From: Physella acuta
Taxonomy: Eukaryota > Mollusca > Gastropoda > Physidae
Length of the DNA stretch: 64,000 bases
Reading direction: 5' to 3'
NCBI RefSeq assembly: GCF_028476545.1
Contig: NW_026732379.1
Span: 127,001 to 191,000, forward strand
Shown here: in pieces, positions 15,001-30,355 of the stretch
Layout: each line of letters starts with the position of its first letter
Numbering within the stretch: the first letter of the stretch is position 1
The notes under the pieces: generated by a model
Told to the model about the DNA's origin: nothing
Databases searched by the model: none
Seen by the model: only the letters and a program-made list of their open reading frames with translations
Made by a program: the position numbers and the translations under genes

Positions 15001-18000
15001 AAGGTAGAGAATTAGATCTTTTACTTACATGTGAAATTTCATTTATATATCTGGAATAGTACTCAAGTTATAGGCTTTTGAAAAATTCAAAGTAGAAAAA
15101 GTACCACTTCCGGTTGTCGGAAATCGCTCAAAAGTTGATACGGATCTACGATTTTGATATAATACTTATATATGAAATTTCATCAACCTAGCTGTAACGG
15201 TACTCAAGTTATCGTGTTTACACACGGACACACACACAGACACACAGACAGAATTGCAAAGCCCAGTTTTTCAGACTGGATTACGCATAAAACCTCTTAA
15301 TTTTGATAAATCTGGATTGATAATTTTTGCCCGATTAAAATAAGTCCTCTATACTTCGGATGTGATGAAGGACTGAGGTGTAATATGGTGAAAATTGTTA
15401 AAATTTTAAGTGATTTTTGTGCACGATTACAATACTTTCTCTATACTTCGTATATACGAGAAAGTAAAAAGTGGAAGGGGTAACTATTCCTCTGTCAAAT
15501 AAATATTCTGCCCATTTTTACAGTTAAATACTTAATCTTCTGTTTGTTAACTGTATCAGACAACAGTATGAGGCAATGGAATTGAAATGTTGTATTGTAT
15601 GCAACTAAGCATAATGAAAGGGAAATGGAAAATTATGCACCTTGGGCTGTTAAGGTTGAACATTATTAGCCAGTTTTACTTCAAATTTTTTATTTAATTT
15701 TAGCAATGTGTTAGAAAGTAAATTATCAATTTAGCTTCTAATGTATTACCTGTTATTCCACCAAAATTGAATGCTGATGCTGGCATACTTTTGCTCTTAC
15801 CAAAAGCTGAAATTTTTGACAGAAAAGCTAAATAATTATGGCAGTAAATCAGATGTACTTAAGAAATAAAATCAGCTGAAATTTGTGACAAAATTTTCAG
15901 AAAATGTTGACACAAAAATCAGTCAATGATAAATTGCATGTAAAAATTTAATAATTATAGAAGACATAGAAAATAGCCTGGATGTATAAGAAAATATGGA
16001 AACCATCCAAGTTTACATATATGAGCTACTTTTTTGTTGCTTAGCATTTAAAAAATATATTTTGTTACTTTAGCGTAAAAAAAATATTTTTAAAAAATCG
16101 TTATGTACAAGTGCTTATATTACTGTGTGGTTTGAGTAAAATTGATATCCAGAAAATATTTACATCTATTGAAGATAGTAAAATTTACATTTATAGTAAT
16201 ATTTAAGCATGTCTTGGATTTTGACTAAGATACAGTTAGTGACATTCTACCTTCTTCAGGGGGGAAAAACCCAGGGAAATTGCTGGCAAACTGAGCCGCT
16301 TTCATGGCAAACTGGAACCCCTGTTGTGGTGGCAGGCTCCTGAAGGCAAAGGGGTCGCTGCCCCTGCTGCCAAAGGGAAACTCTGACTCATGTTGCATGT
16401 ACTGGGATTTGTCCACCCCAGATACCAGTGACCACGCCTCTGATGCCAAGGATGAGTGGCAATACTTGGCTGCTGATTCCTCAGACAGTCGTATCCAGAT
16501 CCCATCACTGTTTATGGTCTGTGTGGAAGAAAATCATTAAAGGTTATATGTGGTGTGGTTGGGTGTTGGAGCTACAATTACTTATCTAATAGTCTCAAGT
16601 TTGGTTTTGACCTTCATCTCTCCAACCTACCAGTTCTAATGGGAACCTGCTTTAGCTAAGGTAAAAATGGCTGGGCATGGTGCTGATCACACAAGCCATT
16701 TAAATGCTAAGGTCGAATTAGCAGAATTAACTCTATTTCATCTGTTCTATAAACCATTATATCAGATAGGAAACTTTACTTCATAATTTAAAAATAGAAA
16801 ACTCAAAATATCAAATAAAAAATAATAAAAAAATAAAATATACTAACATCTTCCACAGCCTTGATTTTCTTCCCTTTAGTGATCATGCCAATAGGTGGCG
16901 CCTTCAGGCTGGGCCTGGCTCTAATGTTGTGACCCGATGACCCACATTTGATGACCATGTATGTTCCAGGCCCTGGGTGGAATAAACAAATTTTATAGTT
17001 TCATAAAATAATAGGTTAAACAATTTCCTTCTGAGCATTTACAAACATGTTTTTTAATGTACAAGCATGGCGTAAATTAACAACAAAAACAAATTCTTCC
17101 ACCTTGATCGAGGTTTCTTTACATTTCTGGGACAAAATATCTAGAGATCAAACACTAACTGAAGTTTTTTTTTTTAAATGTAATCAAACCAAATTCAAAG
17201 TTGACTTAAAAGTTGGATTATGCTCTACACAGCTTAAAACAAAACAATTTACAAACACAATTAATCTAGATCAAGCTTTCTTAAACTCCTGTGACAAAAA
17301 AATAAAAATAAAAAAGAGACCATATCCAATTCAATGCTGACTTTAAAACATTCTAATCAGCTATACACAGCTTACAATAACAAAATTCGAAAACAAAACC
17401 AACCTTTGTTTAAGGCACTGAGCCCCATGAAAAGACTCGCCCCTCCTGCCTGACTGTTAAACCTCCTCTCCCTCCTGCCCATCTCTGCCCCGGCCGCCGC
17501 TGCCCCGGCTGGGTGGTGCCTGGGGTTGCGTGGGGGCAGCACTGGCTTCGGCACCTCCACAGGCACCAGGAGGGTCTTCCCCAGGTGCTGGTTGTACTGG
17601 AGACACCAGCCCTCCAGCCGCCCATTGCCGCCATCGTCTGGTATGCAGTACTCAGCTAGGGACGCTCTGGAGAGTCTTAGCCACATACCATCATCATTGG
17701 TTGTCTGCACAAAAAGGTATTTTAATTATATACAATGGGATGTTTTTTCGGTTAACAAAGGTTTGCAAGTCTAAATACAAATATTGCCATTACATATGGG
17801 GCCAACATGGCCTGGAGGTAGAGCGTTTAAATGCTAACCATTAAGGCTCAAGTTTGGATCTGGGCTTGAGTCTGTAGGATGTCCCTGAATCCATGCATCT
17901 CTTAAGTACGTGACTCACATTAGGGAAAGTAAAGGTGGCTGAGCATAATAATGACCACACCATCATTTGCTCAGGTTACAAAAACAGGTAAATCTACTTT

Positions 18001-21000
18001 GTCAGTCTCATGGACCACCAAGTTTAAAAGGCTAACTTTTTTTTTTGTCTGTACAAAGAATAACTTAGTCAACAACTTAAATGGGTACCTGACTCAGTGA
18101 TATAGTTGAGTTTAAATATTACAGTGTTAATGGTTTCTATAAGAGAAAATGGGACACAACCCTCTGAATGACAATAACCCAAAACTCAATGTACAAGCAA
18201 GTTTCATACACATTCTACAAAAATTACCTCATCTACATAAGAGATCATACAGTTTGGGGGAACAACTCCAATTTGCTCACTCTGCAAGGTTGGGCTGATT
18301 CTCACCCTTAGACCTGCACTGTATTTGGCAACAAATCTTCTCACCTGTAAACATAGCAGACAATAAAAAATAATTTAATTCAAGTTTTTTTTTAATTACT
18401 ATTTATTTTATATGTACATACCAAAGTCCTCTTTAAAATTATAAATCTAGAACATAGATAAGTGGTATCACACTAAACATCCGACTAACGAAACAGAAGG
18501 GAAAAAAAATCAGTTACTCACTCTTGCAGGCTGTGTTTTTTTCACCAAGGCAGGTGGGGGAGCACCTTGTGGGGGTTCCTTCACCTCAACCTTGAAACCA
18601 TCACCTGAAGGAAAATATGTTGTTTAGACAATAGTAGTAAAACATGCTAATAAGTTTATCATCTCTTACTGGCAATAGATTTAATTTAGCATTTTTTATG
18701 GGATATGAATTTTGTATTTTTTTTTAATTTCTGCAGCCCTGCTAGTTTTCAAAATAAAATTTTCTAGAAAGGGAAAAAATAAAATGTAATGAAAACAAAA
18801 TAAATAGGAAAAGCTACATCTCTAGTTAAGGGGTGGGGAAGGTATGGAAGTTTGGACCCAATAGGTGACACTGTTATGCTTTCAGCTCTGAGGATATTCA
18901 TTATCTTTGGTGCAAACTGAGCACCAATTACCAACTGACCACTAATGACAAAGCAAGTGGTCATCAATTCTCCACCCACCTGACTGTACACCATCAATGA
19001 CAATGATGATGTTGTAGTAGCCAACAGATCCAGGGGTCCAGTTGGCTGTGTACGTCCCATCTTTGTTGGCCCTCACAAGCATGTTCTCACTCGGTCTAGG
19101 AATAGCGGGTGATGCTAGGCGCAGCTCTTCAAAGGAATAGTTCTCATAGGCCTGTAAGATGAGTTTTTGCTTAGTTCTCATAAGACTGGTTAATAATTGT
19201 TAAACTTTAACTACATTTATTGTGTAATCTTTAATTTTTCCACAGTTTTTCATTATCTTTTGACTTCCTACTTCCTGAATCCTTCTAAAATGATTTACCT
19301 CAACTTAACAAGCTTGCAAGAAAGCTACCACAATTTTCTTCATTGAATAATAATTGTTAATAATCAATAAAAAGCAATAATGTATACAAAATATACCTTT
19401 ATCATTGTGATAGAATGAAACAGGTCTTTTTTCTCTTTCAGCACAGGCTCATAGGGTGTGTCAAGTAGAGGGGGTGGGTGACCCCCAAAGGTCATATCAA
19501 AAGCCTCACTGGCACGGCTATTGGTCTTTCTCATTTTTTTCAGGTCATCTCCCATTTCCTGCTGGTCTATTGGGATGGCTCGGACCTCCATCTAAACGAT
19601 AGGTCAATGTAGTTTATTGATAGATGAAAACATTTGTAAAAACCTATTCCTCAATTACAAGCTTAGATATAGATTAAAACTTAGACTGTTAGATTGTGGA
19701 CCTTAATCTAACAGGTATGTCAATATAGTTTATTGATGTATCAAAACATTTGGAAAAAACGTTTTTTTTTAGTGACAAACTTAAAATTTTAAATATAGGT
19801 TTAATCGTAGACTGTTATATTGTGGGCCTTATTGGATAGTAAGATTGTTATTGTTAACACAGAAATTTAAGGCAAGATAATAATCTGACATAGACAGTGA
19901 ACTGTGTCTATACACAGCAAGAGCTAATACTTAAATAAAAAGTAAAAACATTTATCTTAAAGATTTTAAAGCTAAAGATTTTATCAAACAGTTATAGACA
20001 TTAATATGAAAGATTTTTTACATCTTTAAAGCTGCCATTCTTTCTTTGTATTTTACCTCTAAGGAAGCCGTATAAAATAAGAATTATAACATGACAAATG
20101 GTATGCCTACCTTGAGGTTGGGCACATTGACCAGCTGACCATACTGGTCCTTGGTATAGACAGTGACACAGGTGGGCCAGCTACACTTGAGGTCCTCTCT
20201 GTTACACTCTATCTCACACTGCTTTGGGTCCAGGTAGGAATCTGGCTGGAGCCACCTACACAAATGGTTAACAAAAACTACAGTCAGCACTAGTGTTGCT
20301 AGACAGGTGTTTGATCAATAATTCCTACATCAAGATACAAAGCTAGTTGGAATTTCAACTGTAATGTTGCAACATGTTCAAAAGGTGTTAGCCGAATGTT
20401 ACAACTGAATTGTTGCAACATAATTCAATGTATTGTAGTAACCTGTTTCTGACTGTTTTGTTACAAGAACTTCCAACCATTAAGTTGATAAAAATTCACA
20501 GCTTCAAAACATAAACGGGTGACCAGAATACTAAAAGAACTGTCATTTAAGTTTATCTAATGTATCCTAAATAACCCAGCTTTATTTAAATATATACTGT
20601 GTAGAATGATTGAGAATGATAGAGCAACAATGTCTTGCTATCATTTCCTTTTACAGCCTGTTTATACATGATTACAGAATGATCTGCAGCATCACAGGCT
20701 GGTATATTGAAATACATTAAAGAAAACAGCAGATTCATTGTTAATAGAGAGATAAATCAGCTTCAACAAGAGAAGGTTATGTGAGAATAGTCTATCTGGC
20801 AAGAGTAGACAGAAAATGAAATACTAAACACATCCTACCTGGCAAGAGTGGACAGAATAAAAAAAACACTAAACATATTTTACCTGGCCAGTCTCCCACC
20901 ACTGGTGCCTGGGGTGCAGAGAACAAAGTCTTTGAGGAAACTGTGCTCATTGGACTGCCAGCACAGTGGGAGGTTGCCCTCTAGAGCCTGGTAGATGGTG

Positions 21001-24000
21001 GGGGGCTGGGAGAGGGCAAACCCTTTCTCCAGGAGGCTGGAGTGGTTCTCAAACACTATCCTTGCTCCCTCTTCAATGATCTCCATGTCCTCATCGACTT
21101 CTTCCATGGTTGCTGTGTAATGAATACTATCTATTAGTATAAAATAAATTATATAATAATAACTAAGCTAAATGTTTGCTTATATTTTGTAATCAGATAT
21201 CCAAAAATTTATGTAATTAAAATACAAATAGTAAACAACAAAATATCAAGAAATTAACTCTTACTATGAATGAAATTTATTTACTTCAATATATAGAGTA
21301 ATAAAAATTTATTTGATCCAATGTTTATATTCATTTTTAAAATTTTATTCTGAAGAATTGTTTTCACTGTTTGGTCACAGAACTCTACAGCCTAATAATT
21401 CCTATTGCAGTATCTTAAAAAATATGACCCAATGTCACTTTACTTTCATGAGTTTTTAAACACCTGGAAATAATCACTAAGATGTAAACACATGTAAACA
21501 TCCACCTGTTATGTGACTCACCTGAAGGCAGCTGAATGTCTTTCTTCATCAAGGCTGAGCAGCACATACCACCCAAGTAGGCAAGTTCTCTCTCCAACAG
21601 AAGGATGCTCTATAGGAAGAGTCAGAACAAATTTATTCAACTCTAGTTAAACATTTACGTTTTTTATTCAAATACTTGTACAAAAACATATTCCTTTTGC
21701 AGTTACAGTTAAACTTCTTCTTCTTCGTTCTTAATTTTAGTGTTCGAAGGGGTCCCCCTCAAACACAGTTAAGTATACGTGTCAACTGGTTATACTCCAA
21801 TTTCAGCCTGCTTTTCTTTTTGGATTTGCTTCCATAGCCTTTGTCCAAACAAGAAAAAACTTTAAGGCAGCAGTTGTTAAGATATATTTGACAAACCTCC
21901 TCTGGCTTAGCGCTCCACTCATAGCCAACAATGGAACACTTGAAGCCATAAAATGATGCCTTCTCATCTTTGACATAGTCTGAGGCTGTCTCCAGTGAAA
22001 AAATTACTTCATGGCCTACAACAACATAAGAAAAACCTCAGACAGCTGTCAGCTGTGTCTACAAGAAACCATTAAACAAAAACTAAAAAATGTAAATAGA
22101 TTTTTAAAATTTCATTTTGTAATTAATAGTGCTAATTGGCGAAAAGTATGTAATGGACACATCTGATGAGACAGCTTTATATAAAAACTCCAAGGCAAAT
22201 CAAGGGAAATACTCTATCCCCTTATCCAAATGTCATTAAACAGAAGTAATTAAAAATAATAAACCTACTTAATTGAAACCCATAACATTCCTAAATTGAA
22301 GTGTTGCATTAAAAAAATTCAATTTTGATAATTAATTTTTCAAATGTATACACTTGCACCATAGAGGTGTTTTTATAATAGAATCCAAATGTGAGTTAAA
22401 ACATAAAATATGTTTAAAACTGGAATCACTATCTCTCTCAGGTTGGATTTTTAAAAGAAGAACATAATCAGTTCAAAAACTTGCTACTGGAAACCAATCA
22501 TACAAAATTTGTAACACAGTGAATGTCTTTAAGTAGCAGCAGCTTGATGCTATTGCAGCTGTGAAAGGGTTACAAAATTCCAGAAGAAAATTTTAAATAA
22601 AGCTTACCTGGCAACAAGACGGCTGACTTTGGCCATTCTGTGGTCCCATACAACCTCTTGAGCACAGGCCAGAAGGTCAGGTTGGGGTCAAGGTCAGAGG
22701 TGGAGGTGGTGGTGGTGATGATCTTGCAAGCCTGGCCCTGGTTGGACCTGCTCTGGCAGTTGTAAGCTGGGATGTACAGCTGCAGGGAGTCCTCTGGCTG
22801 GCCGGTGGCACACTGGGGGTCAAACTCAATGACCATCCACTTCACAACTGAGGGGAACTCCACCTGTGTGGCAACCAGATAGATAAATATTGTAAGTCTT
22901 AACAATAAAAGAAAAAACCCATACAATCCTCGTACTTTGGATGGGTAAAGAGCTGCCACTAAAGAATTTATTTGAAGCACCAATTAACGTTTTTTATCAC
23001 AAATAATTTAACCAACTCAACGCTAGATCTATTAAGATGAAAAGAAATGTCAGTAGGCCTATACATCAAGTCATTAATCAATTAAAATATTTTTTTTTAT
23101 TCTGACAGACAGTAAACAATTATTTGTTCTTGGATTGTAAAGACCAGGAGAGATGAATTTTGGGATGAGTAAAAAGTGATAACACACAGTACAGAATCTT
23201 TTGTCAGGTTGGGAAATATTTTTTTTCAAGACTTTTTATAAAGCCTAGGCTAACATATAATTTACAACTTTTTAATAGTTTTCTTAAGAATTAATGTCTT
23301 ACTTTGTTAAACAGTAAACATTAGATAATTTTGCTACACAAAAATGTATTAAAGGGGCACAAGTTTGTCAACTGAACAACCATAGTATATTTGATACTAG
23401 AGTAAGTTCAAAACCAATGGTCTGTTTGAAAACAGTCTATTTAACACAAATTTAAAACCCCAAAGATAAACTGAAAATCTTCCCTACTCATTTTTGTAAT
23501 TTTCAAAATATTTACTTTTCCAATAAAAAATATCAACAAATTCTTTAGAAATTTTGATCAGAAATAACAATACCACATTTCTTGACACTCTAGTATTTCT
23601 TACTTTAAAATTTTCTCATTAAAAACTATTTTTTAAAACTTACCCTGTAATTGACAACGTTGGCAGGTTTGTAAGGGTGGTCACTCTCAACAATAGCATA
23701 ATGCTGACTGGTTGTTGTGGCAGCGGTTGCGTCCCCTGCAGCAAGGCTGGATAGGCTGCTGGTGCTGCTGTCAAGGGCAGATGACACTTTGAAAAAGGAG
23801 TTTGACGTCATGCTGGTGTTGGCACTGGCACTCAGTGGGGCAGGTACCATCTGACGTGTCAGACCAGACACTGCTGGGAGAATCTCTTGGACAAGGTAAA
23901 GAACCTGGACGGCACCCTAAAGGATACATCAGGTTGTTGTTTTTTTTTATTTTCTTTTTGTATAATTAAAATTTCACTCATTTTACAAAATGAAAATTCT

Positions 24001-27000
24001 TACAATAGAATACTTTCTAAATCATGCAAATAATTTATTTTTTTGCAGAAAAAAATCGTCTAAGTTTGTAAATTACAATAAAATCTAATCTAGATCTATC
24101 AAGATTTGCACAAACAAAAATATTAATCTGAAAAAAGCCAAGAACAATAATTTATTATGACACAATAAAATAAGAGTGCTCACCCTTGGATCCTGCACAG
24201 CCACTGGCCCAACATAGGCAAGGGCAAGAGGAAGCAGGGAAGAGAACAGGTGTGACATGCCCAGACTTTCTCCAATGCTATCTGTAGACACAGATTTTCA
24301 TTCAAGTTAATTTTTTATGAATGAAAATGTCAAAACTTCTATAAAAAAAATTTACTACCTAAATGTTATTTAAAAATCATGGTGTTAGTGAAGGAAACAC
24401 ATTTAACGATGAAAGATATAGGAAATGAATTTCCATAGATGCACTAAAATTAAACATGGTGATGTTAACTAAGCCCAAGACTTAACTATTAAAGATAGCA
24501 CTAAAGACATACACCACTATGTACTTAAACAAACAAATTATAAAAAGTACTTGGTTCATACATTACATGGAACAACCATCATATATGGCACAACATTGTA
24601 CTATAAATATCTTAAATAATAGTTCGTTCATTCTGTGATTTTAATTACATATAACAACAATCACACGCGGCACTATAAATACATACGGCCATGTGCTTGC
24701 GCCCTGTGGAGCAGATCTGTAGCAATGTGACTGATGGCTCCACAGATGTCTATAGCATTCCTCCTGGCCAGTAACTCCATCAAATGGCGACTGCTTTGGG
24801 TCTGTGCTTCTCCTTCTTGTGGTGTGCTGGAGAAAAAAATTGACATTGTCACATCACATGCTGAAAATCATAAACTTTTAAAAATAAATCTAGCATGAAG
24901 CTTACATCCAGCATTATAAATAGTTAATAGAGATGTCTTTTTAAAAGTATCCAAACAAAAATACAGAAAATATATGGTTATCAGGGGCGGAGTGGTCTAG
25001 CGGTAGAGACCTGGACTGCTAACCCGTAAGGCTCGAGTTTGAATCTGGGTTCAAGTCAGTAGACCGTCCCTGAGTCCACCCAACTCTGATGGGTACCTAA
25101 CTCACGTTAGGGAAAGTAAAGGCGGCTGGGCATAGTAATGACCACACTATCTCTTCATATGCCGAGGTCACAGAAACAAGTAAACTCTACTTCACTTGCC
25201 CCATAGAATGTCAGATTTGAAAGGGAAACTTTACTTTTCACATCACAAGCTAAACACAGTTAACTTATTTTTAAAAAAATCTAACATAAGGCTTACATCA
25301 TTATAAACGTTTTATATAGAAGTCATTTTGAAAGTGTCCAAAATCAGACAACAGAAAATATATGGTTATCACTTAAATTATGAATGGAATGAAATCACAA
25401 TATAATATTTTAAAAACCCATCAAAAATAAAGAATTGGTAATTTTGTAATAAAAATAAAATAAAACCTGAGCCTGACTTAAAAATATCTAATTAAGAGAT
25501 AAAAAGCACAAGAGGAAACAAAATTAAACAATGAAATATCTATCAAAACAATAAGTTTTTTATCAATAGTTTTAAAAATAAATAAATGATCACATTCAAT
25601 AGAACTAACCTGTAATACAGAATCTGAGGTATCTGTCCCCTGATGATATTGGTGCCATTACTACTCTGCACACAAGAGGTGAAGGTGAAAACTGTCCCAT
25701 CTGGGCAGCGCACCTTGTTGATGCCACTGTCACCATGGAATGTTCTCTGGCCATTGTTTTTCAATAGTACTGCATACTTTTGAGATTCCTGAAACACAAT
25801 AACAATAAATGTATTAGCAATGTGTGCAATCTTCACTTTTATAAAACATCAATTTACTAAAACATTTTTGTTCTCTTTTTAATGAAAGTTTCCCTTTCAA
25901 ACCTGACGGTCTATGGGGCAAGTGAAGTAGAGTTCACTTGTTTCTGTGACCTCGGCATATCAAGAGATACTGTGGTCTGCACTATGCCCAGCCGCCTTTA
26001 CTTTCCCTTAGGTGAGTTAGGTACCCATCAGAGTTGGGTGGACTCAGGGACGGTCTACTGACTTGAACCCAGATTCGAGCTCGAGACTTACGGGTTAGCA
26101 GTCCAGCTCTCTAACGCTAGACCACTCCGTCCCATCTTTTTAATGAAAGTAAATACAAAATGTATTACTTTAGACTTCAAAAATTTAAATATACATTTAA
26201 TGTTCTCTGATCTCATAAAGAAAATATCACCTTTAAAGGTAGGGGCCTGTCAAATCTCAGCTGTCATTCATACAGGTAACAAAGTCTCACCTTTAGAGGT
26301 AGGGGCCTGTCAAATTTGATCTCAGCTATGTCATTCATACAGGTAACAAAGTCTCACCTTTAGAGGTAGGGGCCTGTCAAATTTGATCTCAGCTATGTCA
26401 TTCATACAGGTAACAAAATCTTACCTTTAGAGGTAGGGGCCTGTCAAATTTGATCTCAGCTGTCATTCATACAGGTAACAAAGTCTCACCTTTAGAGGTA
26501 GGGGCCTGTCAAATTTGATCTCAGCTATGTCATTCATACAGGTAACAAAATCTTACCTTTAGAGGTAGGGGCCTGTCAAATTTGATCTCAGCTGTCATTC
26601 ATACAGGTAACAAAGTCTCACCTTTAGAGGTAGGGGCCTGTCAAATTTGATCTCAGCTATGTCATTCATACAGGTAACAAAATCTTACCTTTAGAGGTAG
26701 GGGCCTGTCAAATTTGATCTCAGCTATGTCATTCATACAGTCCTCCTGGGAGAAGGTTCCCTTGACTGTCTCTAGGCTGGTCCAAGACTCAGGTTTAGCA
26801 CTTTGTTTCTGGCCCTCTGTTACTTCCTGTAAGATATTGTACATTTAGAAATTTTAACTTGTAATCACTGAGTTCATCATCATCATCATTCCTTTGTGGC
26901 CCCTGGATAGCAAAGGGCTGCAACCACACATTTCCAGCGGACTCGGTTTTGGGCTGCTCCCTTAATCTGTGCCTATGTGAGCCCAGCTGAGTTACTGTTA

Positions 27001-30000
27001 TGAAATTCTGCTAAATTTCAGATTTACTATTTGGCATCCATTTACCATGAATATAGTTGGAGATTTTATAACATTATTTAGTTTTACCTTAAAGTTATAT
27101 TTTAAAATACAAATGTGTGCACATAACATTTATTCATTAGAAATAGCTCAAATACCTAAATCAAATTCTTAAACCCCTCATATTATTGGCTCTAGATTAA
27201 AATAGCTAAAGTTGCAAAACAACTTAATTTGTCACGGTAGCTCACAAACTAATAATACTTGTTCAACTTTGCAAAAAAATTTTTTTTAAGATCTGAGAAT
27301 GAACCTCCAACTATACAACATTTAAAAAAATAACCAAAGCCTTACTTCCTCTTTTAAGACTTCCACTTCATACTCGTAGGTGCCAGATCCACCATAGACA
27401 CAAACACCAGCCATGACAATACCAGGCTTGTCCACAGAAAAGGCGATGCCATCAGGGCTACCTTTGCCAGTGTTCCACTGAGAGGTGTTGCTGCACCTCA
27501 TGAAACGGTTGGGTGTCACCAGCATTGGGCGAGACGATATGTTGATGTCAGTCTATATGTGGGGGACAATATTTTTTAATTATATTATGCAATCAGTACA
27601 AAAAACTATTAAATCTGAGGACATTTCTAAGGTAGGTATATACTATATGACATTTCTGGGGTAATTAGACTAAGATAGGGATATGTTTTATGATATTTCT
27701 TAAATAGTTATATATTATACGACATTTCTAAGCTAGCTAAATATTTTGTTATTTCTGTTTTTTGTGTTACCCCTTTTCCCCCAATAGTGGAAATTAACCA
27801 CTGTTCCCCCAATAATGGAAATAAACCATGATGCATTCTAAACATAAGCTCAATGTAAAGAGCTGAACTGCACCATGATGTATACAATAAATTCAAACGT
27901 GTTTATACACAATGCACGAAATAACCTTTTAAACAACTCCAGGTTCCTTTCTTTTAAAACTATTACAGGTTGTTTATTTTTTCTCTTACATGTTAAATAT
28001 GATTATAATAGAGGATCAGAATTTTGACTGTGTGAATGTGTGTGAAGTTGCCTCTAATGATACAAGAGAAAAACCCATCACACTCAACTATTTAATGTTA
28101 CTACTACATCAACCAATCACAATAACACTAAAGTCAAGCAACCAATCACAACTTATTGACTAACGCTCCAATCCCAATACCTCATATCCCATGGCAGTGG
28201 CGGCCAGCTCTCCTATGATGGTGGTCAGCAGGGCACACGTGTTGGCGATGAGGGTGGGTGGGAAAGATGAGGTCTCCTTGTTTAACAGCTGCCTCACTGG
28301 GATGGCCACAATCATCAGCAGACGGTCAAGGACATCCTTGAATGTGACATGTGACCCAGAGGGGAGACTATCCTCCTAATCAACAAAAGATGTATTATAT
28401 TTTAAACATGACTTAAACTGCTGAATATATAGGTTGTATTATACTTAACAGGTTAAAGAATCAATGACTCATAATACTACTATTATTCAGTAAAGAAGCA
28501 AATCTGATATGCATTGATAAAAAAATTGTGACCGATGTAAACTAAACAGTTTTCAAAGAAATGTTTACCACTTAGCACTTGTTTAAATCAAGCACAAAAA
28601 TTACAAGCACCAAAAAGTTGTGTTAAAAATCTGAGGCAAAATTTTGATTTCATTTGTCTATGATACCAGTCTATAGTCAGATTTACTAGGAAAAGGGGGT
28701 ATTTTTTGGAATAGCTTTACTTTTTTCTAAATCAGTTTATAAGAAGAAAGACTTGTTACATTAGTTGCTTAATCTAAACAATGTCAATTGAAAAAGACTG
28801 CTAAATTTATTGGTTTGTTGTAAAAAAATTTAAGTGAAGTAAATTCATTAAATCCTTGCCTTTTAGCTCTCATATCTTTGGTGGGGATTTAAAAAATAAA
28901 CATAAAGTAAAGGACAGGAGACTTGGGTAGACTACCTTAACAGATTAGGTGGACAGATGACCTAGATAGGACACCTGGACAGACTAACTAGGCATACAAC
29001 CTGGACAGGACACCTTGAAAAACCACATGGACAGGCACCTAGACACATCATCTGGACAAGACACCTGGACACATCACCTGGACAAGACACCTGGACAGGA
29101 CACCTAGACACATCACTTGGACAGGACACCTACACAGACCACTTGGACAAGACACCTAAAGTGACCAACAAGACACCTAGACAGACCACTTGGACAGGAC
29201 ACCTAGAGAGACCACAGTAACAAACCACCTGGACAGGACACCTAAAGGGACCAACAAGACACCCAAACAGACCACTTTGACAGGACACCTAGAGAGACCA
29301 CATGGACAAACCACCTGGACACACCAAGAACAAGACAGCTCACCTCCATTCTGCAAGTCATGTGAGTGGCCAGCAAGGGGTATCTGTGCATCTCCCCCAC
29401 CCTGGCCATAGCATTGGTGTTGTCGTCTATGCTCATGCTGTGCCTCCTCAGCACAGCCTCAGTCTCAGGCTCGCAGTTAATGGGCATGATGGCCGTCAGC
29501 TTGACTGCGGGGTGGCACATGGCCTCCATGACAGCAGCCAACAGCCTGCTGATGCCCATCACATTGGGGCTGTTCTGAAATTGAAATCAAACACCCAAGT
29601 TCACCAAAACAAGCAAATAAAACGTTAAAAAAAATTATTAAATTTAAAAAAAAATTAAATTTTTGACAACTATATACAAATAATTGCTTAATTGCTGCCA
29701 AATAATAACAAATAAAAAAATTAAATTTTTTAGCTTTAAATTTTAAAAATTATCTTTTTCCAATTATCCATCAACTGAAATTAGTTACAAACTGCTAAGT
29801 AAATAGAAGCTGCAAATGCATCCAAGCTTTGCATAAACAGATTGATCCAAACTATAAATTAGCTTAACCCTGAACCATTACGCTACAACTACTTTCATAT
29901 TTTTAAAAAAAATGAGAAACTATTTCTAATCACAATAACAAAATTGGGTGTGGAAACTGGTAGAGAATTATTATATCTACTAGTCTATTTTTAACAGCAA

Positions 30001-30256
30001 CATTAAAGATTTTTAGATACACTGCATTTTCAGTAGGTTTTTTTTAAAGGGTCTACTATGAGGAGAAATTGCCACCCATAAAAACAATAACAGAAAACAC
30101 ATTTTTTTTCAAAATCTTTCTGAAAATGTGAAGAAAAACAAAATTGAAGAGAAGAGATATAAAGTCACTTGTAAAGCAATGCAAACTTTAGCCACTGGTG
30201 CATTTTTTTTTATCATAAACCTTGTACAGAACTTTGTAAGATAAAAATGTAGTTAA

Positions 30257-30355
<99 letters not shown>

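Noticed and set aside
18764-19060. Minus frame with TGPLDLLATTTSSLSL
   Set aside because: An alternative frame across exon 47; the filamin-type reading is the conserved one.
24984-25060. Possible tRNA gene (A and B box motifs)
   Set aside because: The acceptor stem does not pair and the same sequence recurs as the head of a SINE.
28930-29628. Plus-strand frames of about 73-108 residues
   Set aside because: They are the GGACAGGACACCT repeat and the shadow of exon 33.
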